Shown in pieces: positions 16,701 through 23,782 of a stretch of 64,000 nucleotides of DNA. A program made the position numbers and the translations under genes. The stretch comes from JANRKB01 sp033763695 (GTDB lineage Bacteria; Planctomycetota; Phycisphaerae; Phycisphaerales; UBA1924), in NCBI GenBank assembly GCA_033763695.1, contig JANRKB010000003.1, forward strand, positions 62,001 to 126,000, written 5' to 3'. The notes under the pieces are model-generated. The model made no database searches. It was not told the DNA's origin and saw nothing but the letters and a program-made list of their open reading frames with translations. Each line of letters opens with the position of its first letter. Within the stretch, counting starts at the first letter, position 1.

Positions 16701-17264
16701 TAGCGGGCCTTGGCCGTTTTCGCCTGCATAGACACCATCGCACGCCTGCGCCAGCGGCACGAGGTTTCGCTTGCCGCTGCTGAGCGTGAGTTTCATGAGT
16801 TGCGTGCTCGGCAATGTCGAGTGCCGACGTGTCGAATACAGCAGCACATCGCCAGTTGCCCAACTGATCGGCAGGCTGACGGAACCATCAAACGTCCGCC
16901 GCGTGGGCAGGCCGCCGTCGGTCGGCATGGTGTAGACCTCGGTGCCGCCCTCGTACTGGGCTGCAAACGCGAGCGTCTTGCCGTCCGGGCTGAGCACGGG
17001 CTGGCTCTCTTCGCCGGGGTGCGTCGTCAGACGCACGGCCACGCCGCCTGAGGCATTGACCTTCCACAAGTCGCCCTCAGAAACGAACACAACAGTTTCG
17101 CCCGCGATCGAAGGCGTGCGGTAATAGCCAACCGTCTGCGCGATCGCTGATGCCGCGAACACGCCCAGCCCCGCAGCAAACGCGGCGAGGATCCTCAACG
17201 AGGTGCGACCAGCCCCAAGACGCGAGGAGGGCTTCTGACGCGTTTGAGCGATCCGTGCGAGCAT
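13800..17264 (-). CDS. Tricorn-protease-like S41 family serine protease
   Basis: Tricorn degrades peptides released by large proteases. The architecture fits: a signal peptide, beta-propeller repeats with TolB-like blades (SPDGKTLAFAAQYEGGTEVY; SPDGKWIAHHNKDQQLF), a second propeller, a PDZ-like segment (LAKPDVDVQAGELITRINNRVIAGV), and an S41 catalytic core with NEATASDGEAFAEGF. Ser1028 is the likely nucleophile, and His805 or His806 in ALHHFVRGGEY the base. A ~60-residue Lys/Asp/Glu-rich linker (about 560-625) interrupts the propeller region. At 1154 aa it is near the usual ~1050-1100 plus the linker. GGAGG lies 5 nt before ATG 17264, which decides the start. The signal sequence suggests a periplasmic rather than cytosolic site. 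Confidence 0.9.
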   Translation of the reverse strand: MLARIAQTRQKPSSRLGAGRTSLRILAAFAAGLGVFAASAIAQTVGYYRTPSIAGETVVFVSEGDLWKVNASGGVAVRLTTHPGEESQPVLSPDGKTLAFAAQYEGGTEVYTMPTDGGLPTRRTFDGSVSLPISWATGDVLLYSTRRHSTLPSTQLMKLTLSSGKRNLVPLAQACDGVYAGENGQGPLIFTRIPFQGSATKRYVGGRVQSLWRFDEAASGASPEAVHLTADYPGTSTSPMWWQGRVYFASDRDGTMNVWSMTADGKDLKQHTSHNGLDIKNPSLSNGRIAYQCGADIWIYDIAKGASTKLDITLGGDLDQNRERWVKKPIEYLTGAHLSPTGDRVILTARGQIFIAPRKQGRFITLTNDASARRRDARFMPDGTTVLTLSDQSDEIEFWTLPADGSGTASQLTSDSTIIRWEGIPSPDGKWIAHHNKDQQLFITEVATKTTKKIDESGVDNIEGLAWSPDSMFLAYVRPADNSFKQIRVYDLAAGQSHDFTTDRQDSYLPAFSPDGKFLYFLSDRNLNSVVGSPWGPMQPEPYFDKKTKVYITALMPGNRSPFEPDNELLAEKKDKETADKEKGEKADKKDEAKSEKPDGAKDASSEAKKEAGKDGHKDAGKEGKKPPTVKIDFAKLAARTQEVPLPPGDYGSLVVLEKRLLLVASVDDKRTLQFAPIDKSDVSLKTIASDISLFDVSEDGKAMLVRKGDTLYVLDTSASGPGDLEKAAVDLGGWSFPLVPRDEWIQMYREAWRLHRDYFYDRDMHKIDWKAMREKYAPLAARVNNRGELSDVLAQMVGELSALHHFVRGGEYRPLTDTVMPAFLGAELAVEANGWRVKRIYQPDPDLVDRVSPLAKPDVDVQAGELITRINNRVIAGVNEPQSLLRNLAGKQVLLHVQSAAGEERKVIVTPISGDSEADLRYHDWEYARRVYVEKRSNGRLAYVHMRAMGNENYTEFARNYYPSFTREGLIVDVRNNRGGNIDSWILSRLMRKAWFYWQGRVGPPTWNMQWAFRGPMVALCNEATASDGEAFAEGFRRLGLGKVIGTRTWGGEIWLSSSNVLVDKGIASAAETGVFGPEGQWLIEGWGVEPDIVVDNLPHATFNGDDKQLDAAIDLLLKQLDEKPVKVPDAPEHPDLRHTPGTMVKDRAPKKQ

Positions 17265-17496
17265 TTCGGCCTCCGAAAACGAACCCGCCCGAGGGACGGG
17301 GAACAATGGCTTTGGATCAGCCGGACCGTTGCCCGACCGAGTGGCACAGGGTACGAAACCGTCGCGTGACCCGCCATCGCGGGGCCATCGCTACCAAGAA
17401 GCCCGATTGGACGCCTCAGATGTGCCCGGGTTTGCCTTTCTGGAGTCGATCGGGCTCGATTGGCATCTGCAAGGCATTTCGCAAGAGGGTTTGCCT

Positions 17497-17511
17497 GCGG
17501 GCTTTGCCCGC
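17497..17511 (+). other. Small hairpin in the 355-bp gap between tricorn-like gene and tig
   Basis: GCGGGC/GCCCGC with a TTT loop lies 15 nt before the tig promoter-like word. The rest of 17265-17619 holds no convincing gene and contains the divergent promoter region for both neighbours. Confidence 0.3.
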
Positions 17512-17525
17512 GGGGTTGGCCCGCC

Positions 17526-17539
17526 GTAAAGTTCCCCCC
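17526..17539 (+). promoter_or_regulatory. GTAAAGTTCCCCCC element upstream of trigger factor
   Basis: It starts 94 nt before the tig ATG and resembles the CTAAACTTGGCCCC word found at nearly the same distance before two other genes. TAAAGT may be the -10. Confidence 0.35.
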
Positions 17540-17619
17540 TTCCCGGCACTGTCCCGGGGGTCATGGCACGCCCGTGTCGGGTTGTGTCGTCCAGTTCTCA
17601 GAGCGGAGCCGCTGCGCGT

Positions 17620-18984
17620 ATGTCGACCACCGAAGCCAAAAACAAGATTCAGATCTCTGACGCCGGCCCGAGCCTCAAGAAGATCAACATCGAGATCCCC
17701 GCGGCCGCCGTGGGCGCGAAGATCAAGGAATCGATCGACACGATCTCGGTCGAGGCCGAACTCCCCGGCTTCCGCAAGGGCCATGTGCCGCGCTCGCTCG
17801 TCGAGAAGCGCTTCGGCGCCACCGTCCGCAAGGAAGCCAAGGCCCAGCTCGTCTCCGCGGCGTACGCCGAGGCCGTGCAAGAGCACAAGCTCAAGGTCGT
17901 CGGCGAGCCGACGGCACCCGGCCTTGACGCCGCTGAACTCGCCGATGGCAAGTCCTTCGCCGTGACCCTCGAAGTCGAGGTCATGCCGGAGTTCAACCTG
18001 CCGACGCTCGAGGGCATCGCTGTCAATAAGCCGCTGCTCGAAGTGACCGACCAGATGGTCACCGACGAACTCAACAAGATCTGCATCAACGAAGGCTCGC
18101 TTGAGTCGCGTGAGCAGGGCGACGCCGGCGACTACTGCACCGGCCACGGCAAGATGACCGGCAAGGACGGCACCGTCTTTTACGACCTGCAGGGCGCGGT
18201 CGTCCAGATCCCCACCGCCGACAAGAACGGCAAGGGCATGATCCTGGGCGTCATGGTCGAAGACTTTACCAAGCAGTTCGGCCTCCCCAAGCCCGGCGAC
18301 AAGAAGACCATCAAGGTCAAGGGCCCGGAGAACCACGAGGTCGAGGGCATCCGCAACAACGATCTCACGATCGAGTTCACCGTCGATCGCGTTGATCGCA
18401 TCATTCCCGCCAAGACCGAGACGCTGGTCGCGGCGTTCGGCATGTCCGACGAGGCCGCCCTTAAGACCGCCATCCGCGAGCGCATGTCGCAGCGCGTCCA
18501 GGTGCAGCAGCAGACGCTGATCCGTCAGCAGATCGCGGATTACCTGCTCGCCAACACGACGCTCACGCTGCCCGAGCGCCTGACCACGAATCAGGCCGCC
18601 CGCACGCTTGAGAATCGTCGCCTTGAGCTCATGTACCGCGGCATCGCCCCGCAGGAGATCGAGGTGCACATGGCCGAGCTGCGTTCGCAGTCGGCGACCT
18701 CGGCCCAGCACGACCTGAAGCTGTTCTTCATCCTCAACAAGGCCGCCGAGGACCTCAAGGTCCAGGTGACCGAGGGCGAGATGAACCAGCGGATCGCGAT
18801 GATGGCGTTCGAGCGCGGCGTCCGCCCCGAGAAGCTGCGTCAGGAACTCATCAGCCGCAACCAGGCCGGCGCGATCTACCAGAACATCCGCGACCACAAG
18901 ACCATGGACACCATCGCCTCCAAGGCCAAGGTGACCGAGATGTCGGCCGAGGAGTTCGACAAGCTCGCCAAGGCGAAGAAGTAA
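17620..18984 (+). CDS. tig: Trigger factor, ribosome-associated chaperone
   Basis: Trigger factor docks on ribosomal protein L23 at the exit tunnel and shields nascent chains. The ribosome-binding loop is clear as ELPGFRKGHVPRSLVEKRFG (the usual K of GFRxGK is H). The middle PPIase-like domain runs from about GDAGDYCTGHGKM to TIEFTVDRVDRI, and the C-terminal half is helical with many Gln/Glu, as expected. It has 454 residues. The start at 17620 gives the normal N-terminus; GCGGAGCC at 17603-17610 is the ribosome site. A strong terminator follows. clpP and clpX, often downstream elsewhere, are absent. Confidence 0.93.
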   Translation: MSTTEAKNKIQISDAGPSLKKINIEIPAAAVGAKIKESIDTISVEAELPGFRKGHVPRSLVEKRFGATVRKEAKAQLVSAAYAEAVQEHKLKVVGEPTAPGLDAAELADGKSFAVTLEVEVMPEFNLPTLEGIAVNKPLLEVTDQMVTDELNKICINEGSLESREQGDAGDYCTGHGKMTGKDGTVFYDLQGAVVQIPTADKNGKGMILGVMVEDFTKQFGLPKPGDKKTIKVKGPENHEVEGIRNNDLTIEFTVDRVDRIIPAKTETLVAAFGMSDEAALKTAIRERMSQRVQVQQQTLIRQQIADYLLANTTLTLPERLTTNQAARTLENRRLELMYRGIAPQEIEVHMAELRSQSATSAQHDLKLFFILNKAAEDLKVQVTEGEMNQRIAMMAFERGVRPEKLRQELISRNQAGAIYQNIRDHKTMDTIASKAKVTEMSAEEFDKLAKAKK

Positions 18985-19051
18985 GCTCGGGAGCGTCAAG
19001 CCCCGAAGCGTCTGGGGCCATCAGCCTTGGACCCATCTGATTGAGTTCTAC

Positions 19052-19080
19052 AGCCCCGCGTGATGAACGCGGGGCTTTTC
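19052..19080 (+). terminator. Rho-independent terminator after tig
   Basis: A perfect 9-bp stem, AGCCCCGCG with CGCGGGGCT, closes a 7-nt loop and is followed by TTTC. Confidence 0.85.
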
Positions 19081-19162
19081 ATTGACGGCCGCGTTACGAT
19101 GGTGACCCGCCGCGAGATCGCTCGTTGCAACGGCGGGAGACATTCGCCACGGGGATCTGCTC

Positions 19163-20596
19163 ATGCCGCTGACGTTCGCCGCCGCAAAGGACCGTTTATC
19201 CGCCATCGGGCAACAGCATCTGCTGACGTTCTTTGACCGCCTGAGCGGAGCCGAGCAAGCAAGCCTGCTGGCACAGATCGAAGCCCTCGACATCGCCGCG
19301 CTGCCCGGGCTGATCAGTACCTACGTCACGAGCAAACCGACCGCGGCGCGTCCGGCAAACATCGAGCCTGCCCCCTACTACCCACATGACCACTCCAGCA
19401 CCAAGCATGCGTGGGATCGCGAACACTATCGGCGGCTCGGCGAAGGCCTGCTGCGTGCCGGCAAGGTCGCCGCGTTCGTCGTCGCCGGCGGCCAAGGCTC
19501 GCGCTTGGGTTTCGACGGTCCCAAAGGCTGCTATCCCGCGGGCGCGGTGACCAACAAGCCGCTCTTTCAGATCTTCGCAGAGCAGGTGTTGGCGGCCACG
19601 CGACGCTATGGGCGCGTCGTGCCGTGGTACATCATGACGAGCCCACTGAACGACGCGGCAACGCGGGCATTCTTCAAGGAGCACCGGTTCTTCGGGCTCG
19701 ACCCCGCGAGCGTGATGTTCTTTCCGCAGGGCGTGATGCCGTCGTTTGACCTCAAGACAGGCAAGGTTCTGCTCGCCTCCCCGGGCGAGATCGCAACCAA
19801 CCCCGACGGCCACGGCGGCGCGGTGCGTGCGTTGCACGTTTCGGGCGCACTGGCGGACATGCGTGCACGCGGCATCGAGCATCTGTCCTACTTCCAAGTG
19901 GACAATCCACACGTGCGCGTGTGCGATCCGGTGTTCGTCGGGCTGCACGCGCACGCACCGGATTCGTCGGGCCAGATGTCCAGCAAGATGCTCGCCAAGG
20001 CGGGCCCGGGCGAAAAGGTCGGCGTGTTCTGCCGAGTCAACGGCAAGATGGATGTGATCGAGTACAGCGACATGCCGGCGGAACTTTCAGGCGCGACGAA
20101 TGCCGACGGCTCGCTCAAGTTCAACGCGGGCAGCCCTGCGATCCACCTCATCAGCGTCGCGTTCCTCGAGAAGCTCGCGTCCGATCCGGCGTTCAGCCTG
20201 CCCTATCACCGGGCTGAGAAGAAGATTCCCCACGTTGATCTCGGATCGGGTACGACCGTCAACCCAGACCACAACAACGGCGTGAAGCTGGAGCGATTCA
20301 TCTTCGACGCGCTCCCGCTCTGCTCGACGTCGCTGCTCTTTGAGACCGATCGCGTCGAGGAGTTCGCGCCGATCAAGAACGCAACGGGCGCGGACAGCGC
20401 CGAGTCATGCAAGGCGCTGCAAACCCTGCGTGCGGCTCGTTGGCTCAAGGCACGCGGCGTGAACGTCCCGGCCAAGCCCGACGGCAGCCCGGATTGCGTC
20501 CTTGAGATTTCGCCGCTGACGGCGACGAGTGCCGACGAGCTCAACGCCGCGAACCTGCCACGCGCGATTGCTGCTGGCAGCACGCTGGCGTTGTGA
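19163..20596 (+). CDS. UDP-sugar pyrophosphorylase of the UDPGP/UAP1 type
   Basis: It transfers UMP to a sugar 1-phosphate, probably N-acetylglucosamine 1-phosphate or a hexose 1-phosphate. The nucleotide-binding loop AGGQGSRLGFDGPKG (about 109-123) is the eukaryotic-like UDPGP signature. It is followed by NKPLFQIFAEQV, PWYIMTSPLNDAATRAFF, the uridine-binding HGGAVRAL region, and YFQVDNPHVRVCDP. At 477 residues it matches UAP1/AGX proteins rather than bacterial GalU (~300) or GlmU. The segment KKIPHVDLGSG...NGVKLERFIFDALP is typical of UAP1. Substrate choice cannot be settled by eye. The phosphohexomutase at 7858 could feed it. Confidence 0.88.
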   Translation: MPLTFAAAKDRLSAIGQQHLLTFFDRLSGAEQASLLAQIEALDIAALPGLISTYVTSKPTAARPANIEPAPYYPHDHSSTKHAWDREHYRRLGEGLLRAGKVAAFVVAGGQGSRLGFDGPKGCYPAGAVTNKPLFQIFAEQVLAATRRYGRVVPWYIMTSPLNDAATRAFFKEHRFFGLDPASVMFFPQGVMPSFDLKTGKVLLASPGEIATNPDGHGGAVRALHVSGALADMRARGIEHLSYFQVDNPHVRVCDPVFVGLHAHAPDSSGQMSSKMLAKAGPGEKVGVFCRVNGKMDVIEYSDMPAELSGATNADGSLKFNAGSPAIHLISVAFLEKLASDPAFSLPYHRAEKKIPHVDLGSGTTVNPDHNNGVKLERFIFDALPLCSTSLLFETDRVEEFAPIKNATGADSAESCKALQTLRAARWLKARGVNVPAKPDGSPDCVLEISPLTATSADELNAANLPRAIAAGSTLAL

Positions 20597-20614
20597 TGTC
20601 GTCCCGCCGCCCGG

Positions 20615-20884
20615 TCAGCGACGGATCTGAAACGTCTTCTCCTCGCGATCCGGGGGAACGTCCATCGGGTACGCACCGATGATGTTCCGCGACATGGCTC
20701 CGTGAATCGACACGAGCAGACGCTCCACATCCGCGGCTTCGCCCTGGGCTTCAAGCAGCACGTTGCCGTCGGGCAGATTCATCACCCAACCGGTCACGGG
20801 CAGGCGTGCGGCCAGCGATGCGCAGGTCGCGCGAAACCCGACGCCCTGCACCCGCCCGCTGTACTCGACGCGCACTCGTTTCAT
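20615..20884 (-). CDS. acyP: Acylphosphatase
   Basis: A small enzyme that hydrolyses carboxyl-phosphate bonds. The signature GRVQGVGFRATC holds the phosphate-binding Arg18, and TGWVMNLPDGNVLLEAQG holds the catalytic Asn36. At 89 residues it is full length. The ATG at 20884 gives a standard N-terminus (MKRVRVEYSGRVQGVGF). It converges with the pyrophosphorylase gene, 18 nt apart. Confidence 0.94.
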   Translation of the reverse strand: MKRVRVEYSGRVQGVGFRATCASLAARLPVTGWVMNLPDGNVLLEAQGEAADVERLLVSIHGAMSRNIIGAYPMDVPPDREEKTFQIRR

Positions 20885-20929
20885 GCTCGCATTGTCGCCC
20901 CGCGTGAAGAAGTTCGCAACAATCGTGGC

Positions 20930-21220
20930 GTGAACGACGAGCGAGAACAATCGCCAACAACTGCTTGGTCTGCCGCCCCGGGGGAAGATCTGCGCCAACA
21001 AAGCATCTGGCTCGCGGGCTGGCTTGCCGAACGTGGCGTGCAATCGCTGCACCTGCATTCGGCCGCCGGGATCGAAGAACTCCATGCACGCGTGACCGAC
21101 CTGCCAGCGTTGCTGCAGACGCTCGCGCCCGCGGACCGCGTCGATGCGGGAACGATTGAGATCAGACGAAACGCCGCGGCTTCGCTCTCGTGGCGTCCTG
21201 CCCCTAAAGTCGGCTCGTGA
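20930..21220 (+). CDS. Hypothetical protein, 96 aa, GTG start
   Basis: The frame from GTG 20930 ends 52 nt before aroA, and its sequence is compositionally ordinary (QQSIWLAGWLAERGVQSLHLHS, RVTDLPALLQTLAPADRVDAGTIEIRR). It is divergent from acyP by 45 nt, which fits a gene sharing a promoter region. No ribosome site is obvious and no family was recognised. It may be the first gene of an operon with aroA, or a chance frame. Confidence 0.45.
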   Translation: MNDEREQSPTTAWSAAPGEDLRQQSIWLAGWLAERGVQSLHLHSAAGIEELHARVTDLPALLQTLAPADRVDAGTIEIRRNAAASLSWRPAPKVGS

Positions 21221-21272
21221 ATCGCGTGGCCTTCCATCCCGGCGTCGTGCTGCCCATGGCGGAGGCTGTGTC

Positions 21273-22697
21273 ATGACGCGGCCGAGCGTGGACATCCTGA
21301 AGCTGCCTCTGGACCAGTTGCCTGATCCGCTTCCGATCCCGACGCTGCCGCGCGGACGTGATGGCAACTTCGCGGCGCAGGTGCGCCCGCCGGGTTCCAA
21401 GTCGCTCACGAATCGCGCTCTGCTCCTCGCCGCACTGGCCGATGGACGCAGCGAACTGCGTGACGCCTTGGTCGATGCCGACGACGCGCGGCGGATGCTC
21501 GCCGCCCTTCGCTCGCTGGGCGCAACGATCACCGAGAACGGCGGCGGCGCCATCAGCGTCGACGGCGTCGGCGGACGCTGGCATGTTCCGCCCGAGGGTG
21601 TCGAGCTCAATCTGAATAACGCGGGCACCGCGACGCGATTCCTCGCCGCCGCCAGCTTGCTGTCGCCCGCACCAGTCACCATCGACGGCAACGCACGCAT
21701 GCGCGAACGCCCGATTGGCGAACTCGGTGACATTCTCGGGCAGCTCGATGCCCAGATCGCGTATCTCGGCAAGCCCGGCTTTCCGCCAATGCGTGTGATG
21801 CCAGCGACCGCCGCGATCCCGCGGACACTTGAGATTCCGACGACGCGCTCCAGTCAGTTCATCAGCGCCCTTTTGCTGGCGGCGCCGTGGCTGCCGGGTG
21901 GGTTGACCGTGCGTCTCACCGGACCGATCACGAGTCGGTCGTACGTCGAGATGACGGTCGGCCTGTTGACGCGGCTGGGTGCCAACGTCCGCACGAGCGA
22001 GGACATGCGTGTGATCCGCGTCGGCCCCGGCAACAGCGGCGGCCCGGAACGCGGCCTCGCCGGCTTCCACTACGACGTTGAGCCGGACGCCAGCGGCGCG
22101 ACGTACTTCTGGGCGGCCGCGGCACTCGTGCCGCTCGCGTCGTGTCGTGTCCTGGGGCTCGATGAACACTCGCTGCAAGGCGATGCGGATTTCCCCGACA
22201 CGCTCGCCCGCATGGGTGTGGGTGTCGTCCGACACAGCGGTCGCACGCCGCAGGAGAGCTACGTTGAGACGCGCGGCCCGCGCGGGCTGTCGGCCATCAT
22301 GGCCGATCTCTCCGACATGCCGGACGCGACGATGACTTTGGCGGTGGTGGCCGCGTTCGCACGAGGTACGAGCATTTTCCGCGGTATCGGCACCCTGCGC
22401 GTCAAGGAAACCGATCGCGTTCAGGCCCTGCAGAACGAACTCGCCAAGGTCGGCGTCAAGGTCGAAAGCCCCGTCGCGGGCGACCCCGAGGTCATGAGCA
22501 TCACGCCGCCGCCGGGCGGTATCGATTGTTCAGCCTCGGCTCCGCGCGTGGAGTTTGACACCTATGACGACCACCGGATGGCGATGAGCATGTCGCTGAT
22601 CGGGCTGGTGCGGCCCAACGTGTTCATTCGCGACCCACGCTGCGTAAACAAGACCTACGCGACCTTCTTCACCGATTTCGCGTCGCTGCTGGATTGA
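21273..22697 (+). CDS. aroA: 3-phosphoshikimate 1-carboxyvinyltransferase (EPSP synthase)
   Basis: It catalyses the sixth shikimate-pathway step, joining PEP to shikimate 3-phosphate. The motif GSKSLTNRALLLAALADG (from 41) holds the PEP-binding Lys. NNAGTATRFL (115-124) is the loop that reads LGNAGTAMRPL in E. coli. Later motifs are SSQFISALLLAAPWL, the catalytic Asp/Glu region DLSDMPDATMT, LRVKETDR and DTYDDHRMAMS. The 474-residue length includes a ~30-residue N-terminal extension. GGAGG at 21261-21265 gives a 7-nt spacer to the ATG. The altered loop (NNAG, RFL) differs from the glyphosate-sensitive class I pattern, but sensitivity cannot be predicted from this alone. Confidence 0.94.
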   Translation: MTRPSVDILKLPLDQLPDPLPIPTLPRGRDGNFAAQVRPPGSKSLTNRALLLAALADGRSELRDALVDADDARRMLAALRSLGATITENGGGAISVDGVGGRWHVPPEGVELNLNNAGTATRFLAAASLLSPAPVTIDGNARMRERPIGELGDILGQLDAQIAYLGKPGFPPMRVMPATAAIPRTLEIPTTRSSQFISALLLAAPWLPGGLTVRLTGPITSRSYVEMTVGLLTRLGANVRTSEDMRVIRVGPGNSGGPERGLAGFHYDVEPDASGATYFWAAAALVPLASCRVLGLDEHSLQGDADFPDTLARMGVGVVRHSGRTPQESYVETRGPRGLSAIMADLSDMPDATMTLAVVAAFARGTSIFRGIGTLRVKETDRVQALQNELAKVGVKVESPVAGDPEVMSITPPPGGIDCSASAPRVEFDTYDDHRMAMSMSLIGLVRPNVFIRDPRCVNKTYATFFTDFASLLD

Positions 22698-22705
22698 ACC
22701 GTCCG

Positions 22706-22752
22706 CGAGCACGCTGCACGCAGGCCGCATGCTGCGTGGGTGCGCCTGCTCG
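22706..22752 (+). other. Nested hairpin downstream of aroA
   Basis: CGAGCA/TGCTCG encloses CACGCAG/CTGCGTG with an 8-nt loop. No T-tract follows. The remaining gap to 23012 contains one more hairpin (CCGCCGG/CCGGTGG, near 22876-22902) and no convincing gene, so a small RNA or structured leader is possible but unproven. Confidence 0.4.
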
Positions 22753-23012
22753 TGTTGCACGCCGACAACACCCCGCACACACGGAACGCCACCAACCAAG
22801 GCCCGAGAACCGCAAGCGAGGTGAAATCGCCGTTTTTGCTTGCGGGCCGCGGGTTTTTCCGGGACTCTGGAGCCCTCCGCCGGTTGGCACGCCCCGGTGG
22901 AGCCCTTGGGAACGCGCGTTGCAATCTCTTCTCGTGACAGCGGCACGCGGATGGATCCGGGTGCGACACGCGTCTTCAAGCCCCAGACAGGCAACCCTTG
23001 GAGTGGCGAGAG

Positions 23013-23306
23013 ATGAACGAGCAGGAATTCCAGAGCAAACTCGGCGAACTCATGAGCCAGATCAGCAAACTCCCTGAATCGGAGCAGGGTTCGCTGAACA
23101 TGCTCGCGCAGGAAACCAAGAGCCGCCACGACAAGATGAAGAAGACGATCGGCGACCTTCAGGAATCGCTCGACTACCTGCGTCTGAGCATCAAGTACCT
23201 GGTGTTCGATCTCGAGGCCACTCGCCGCGAGAACGATTACCTCCGCAAACTCCTCGACGGCAAGAACGCCAAGCGCGAGGGCGGAGAGGAAGAGACCAAC
23301 GACTGA
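23013..23306 (+). CDS. Conserved-looking coiled-coil protein, 97 aa
   Basis: The sequence is strongly helical and charged, with heptad-like spacing from ~25 to 85 (KSRHDKMKKTIGDLQESLDYLRLSIKYLVFDLEATRRENDYLRKLL). This suggests a dimeric coiled coil with an acidic tail. The pattern resembles small proteins I recall from planctomycete genomes, with no assigned function. ATG 23013 has a purine-rich GGAGTGGCGAGAG upstream. It is followed by a long hairpin and then a terminator. Confidence 0.7.
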   Translation: MNEQEFQSKLGELMSQISKLPESEQGSLNMLAQETKSRHDKMKKTIGDLQESLDYLRLSIKYLVFDLEATRRENDYLRKLLDGKNAKREGGEEETND

Positions 23307-23312
23307 CCCCTC

Positions 23313-23378
23313 GGCTCGCGCCCAACACGGGTTCATGCTTTGCACCCCACATGCAGAGCGGAATCTCGGGCGCGAGCC
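23313..23378 (+). other. Long-range 11-bp stem just after the coiled-coil gene
   Basis: GGCTCGCGCCC and GGGCGCGAGCC pair perfectly around a 44-nt interior. It starts 7 nt after the stop codon and precedes the terminator at 23440, so it would form part of the 3' untranslated RNA. Confidence 0.5.
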
Positions 23379-23439
23379 CCTGTTGGCGACGGACCCGCGA
23401 AACCCCGCCGCCAACAACGACCCAAACCTCCACCGCCAT

Positions 23440-23480
23440 GACCCGGTGCGTGCGACGAAGCGCCGGGTCGCGGCGTTTTT
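23440..23480 (+). terminator. Terminator of the coiled-coil gene
   Basis: GACCCGG/CCGGGTC (7 bp) with a 16-nt loop, followed by GCGGCGTTTTT. Confidence 0.6.
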
Positions 23481-23504
23481 GAGGGTCCGCGAGACCCGCC
23501 CGCC

Positions 23505-23534
23505 TTGGACGCCCGCCCTCGGGCGGCGTATGCT
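23505..23534 (+). promoter_or_regulatory. Promoter of tRNA-Ser
   Basis: TTGGAC (23505-23510), an 18-nt spacer containing a CGCCCG/CGGGCG dyad, and TATGCT (23529-23534). The tRNA begins about 55 nt after the expected start of transcription. Confidence 0.6.
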
Positions 23535-23594
23535 GGTGGCTCTGGCGGCAGCCCCGCCAGCGCCCATCGTCGGCAGCAATGCCCGCGACACCTT

Positions 23595-23685
23595 GGAGAG
23601 GTGGCCGAGAGGCTGAAGGCGTCGGTTTGCTAAACCGATATAGGGACCTAAATCCCTATCGAGGGTTCGAATCCCTCCCTCTCCG
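23595..23685 (+). tRNA. tRNA-Ser (GCT)
   Basis: The acceptor stem GGAGAGG/CCTCTCC, discriminator G, anticodon loop TTGCTAA with GCT at 23629-23631, a long variable arm (ATAGGGACCTAAATCCCTAT region), and GGTTCGAATCC T-arm are all present. CCA is not encoded. It decodes AGC and AGT. Confidence 0.97.
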
Positions 23686-23697
23686 CTTGATTCTTTC

Positions 23698-23720
23698 CGC
23701 CCGCTCCGCGGGCGTTTTTT
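23698..23720 (+). terminator. Terminator of tRNA-Ser
   Basis: A perfect 7-bp stem CGCCCGC/GCGGGCG with a TCC loop runs straight into TTTTTT. Confidence 0.9.
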
Positions 23721-23782
23721 CTGCGCGTGTGCGGCGCTCGCTCGCGCGGATGCACACGTCCTCCAACCTCGCTCCGTTTCTC

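Noticed and set aside
17416..18999. Long minus-strand frame opposite trigger factor
   Set aside because: The plus strand has the trigger factor ribosome-binding motif and domain order; the minus product is a repetitive Leu/Asp/Val/Gly-rich sequence.
22698..23012. 6S RNA-like appearance (two long G+C-rich arms with an internal open region)
   Set aside because: No conserved 6S closing stem or central bubble sequence could be matched, so I report only hairpins.
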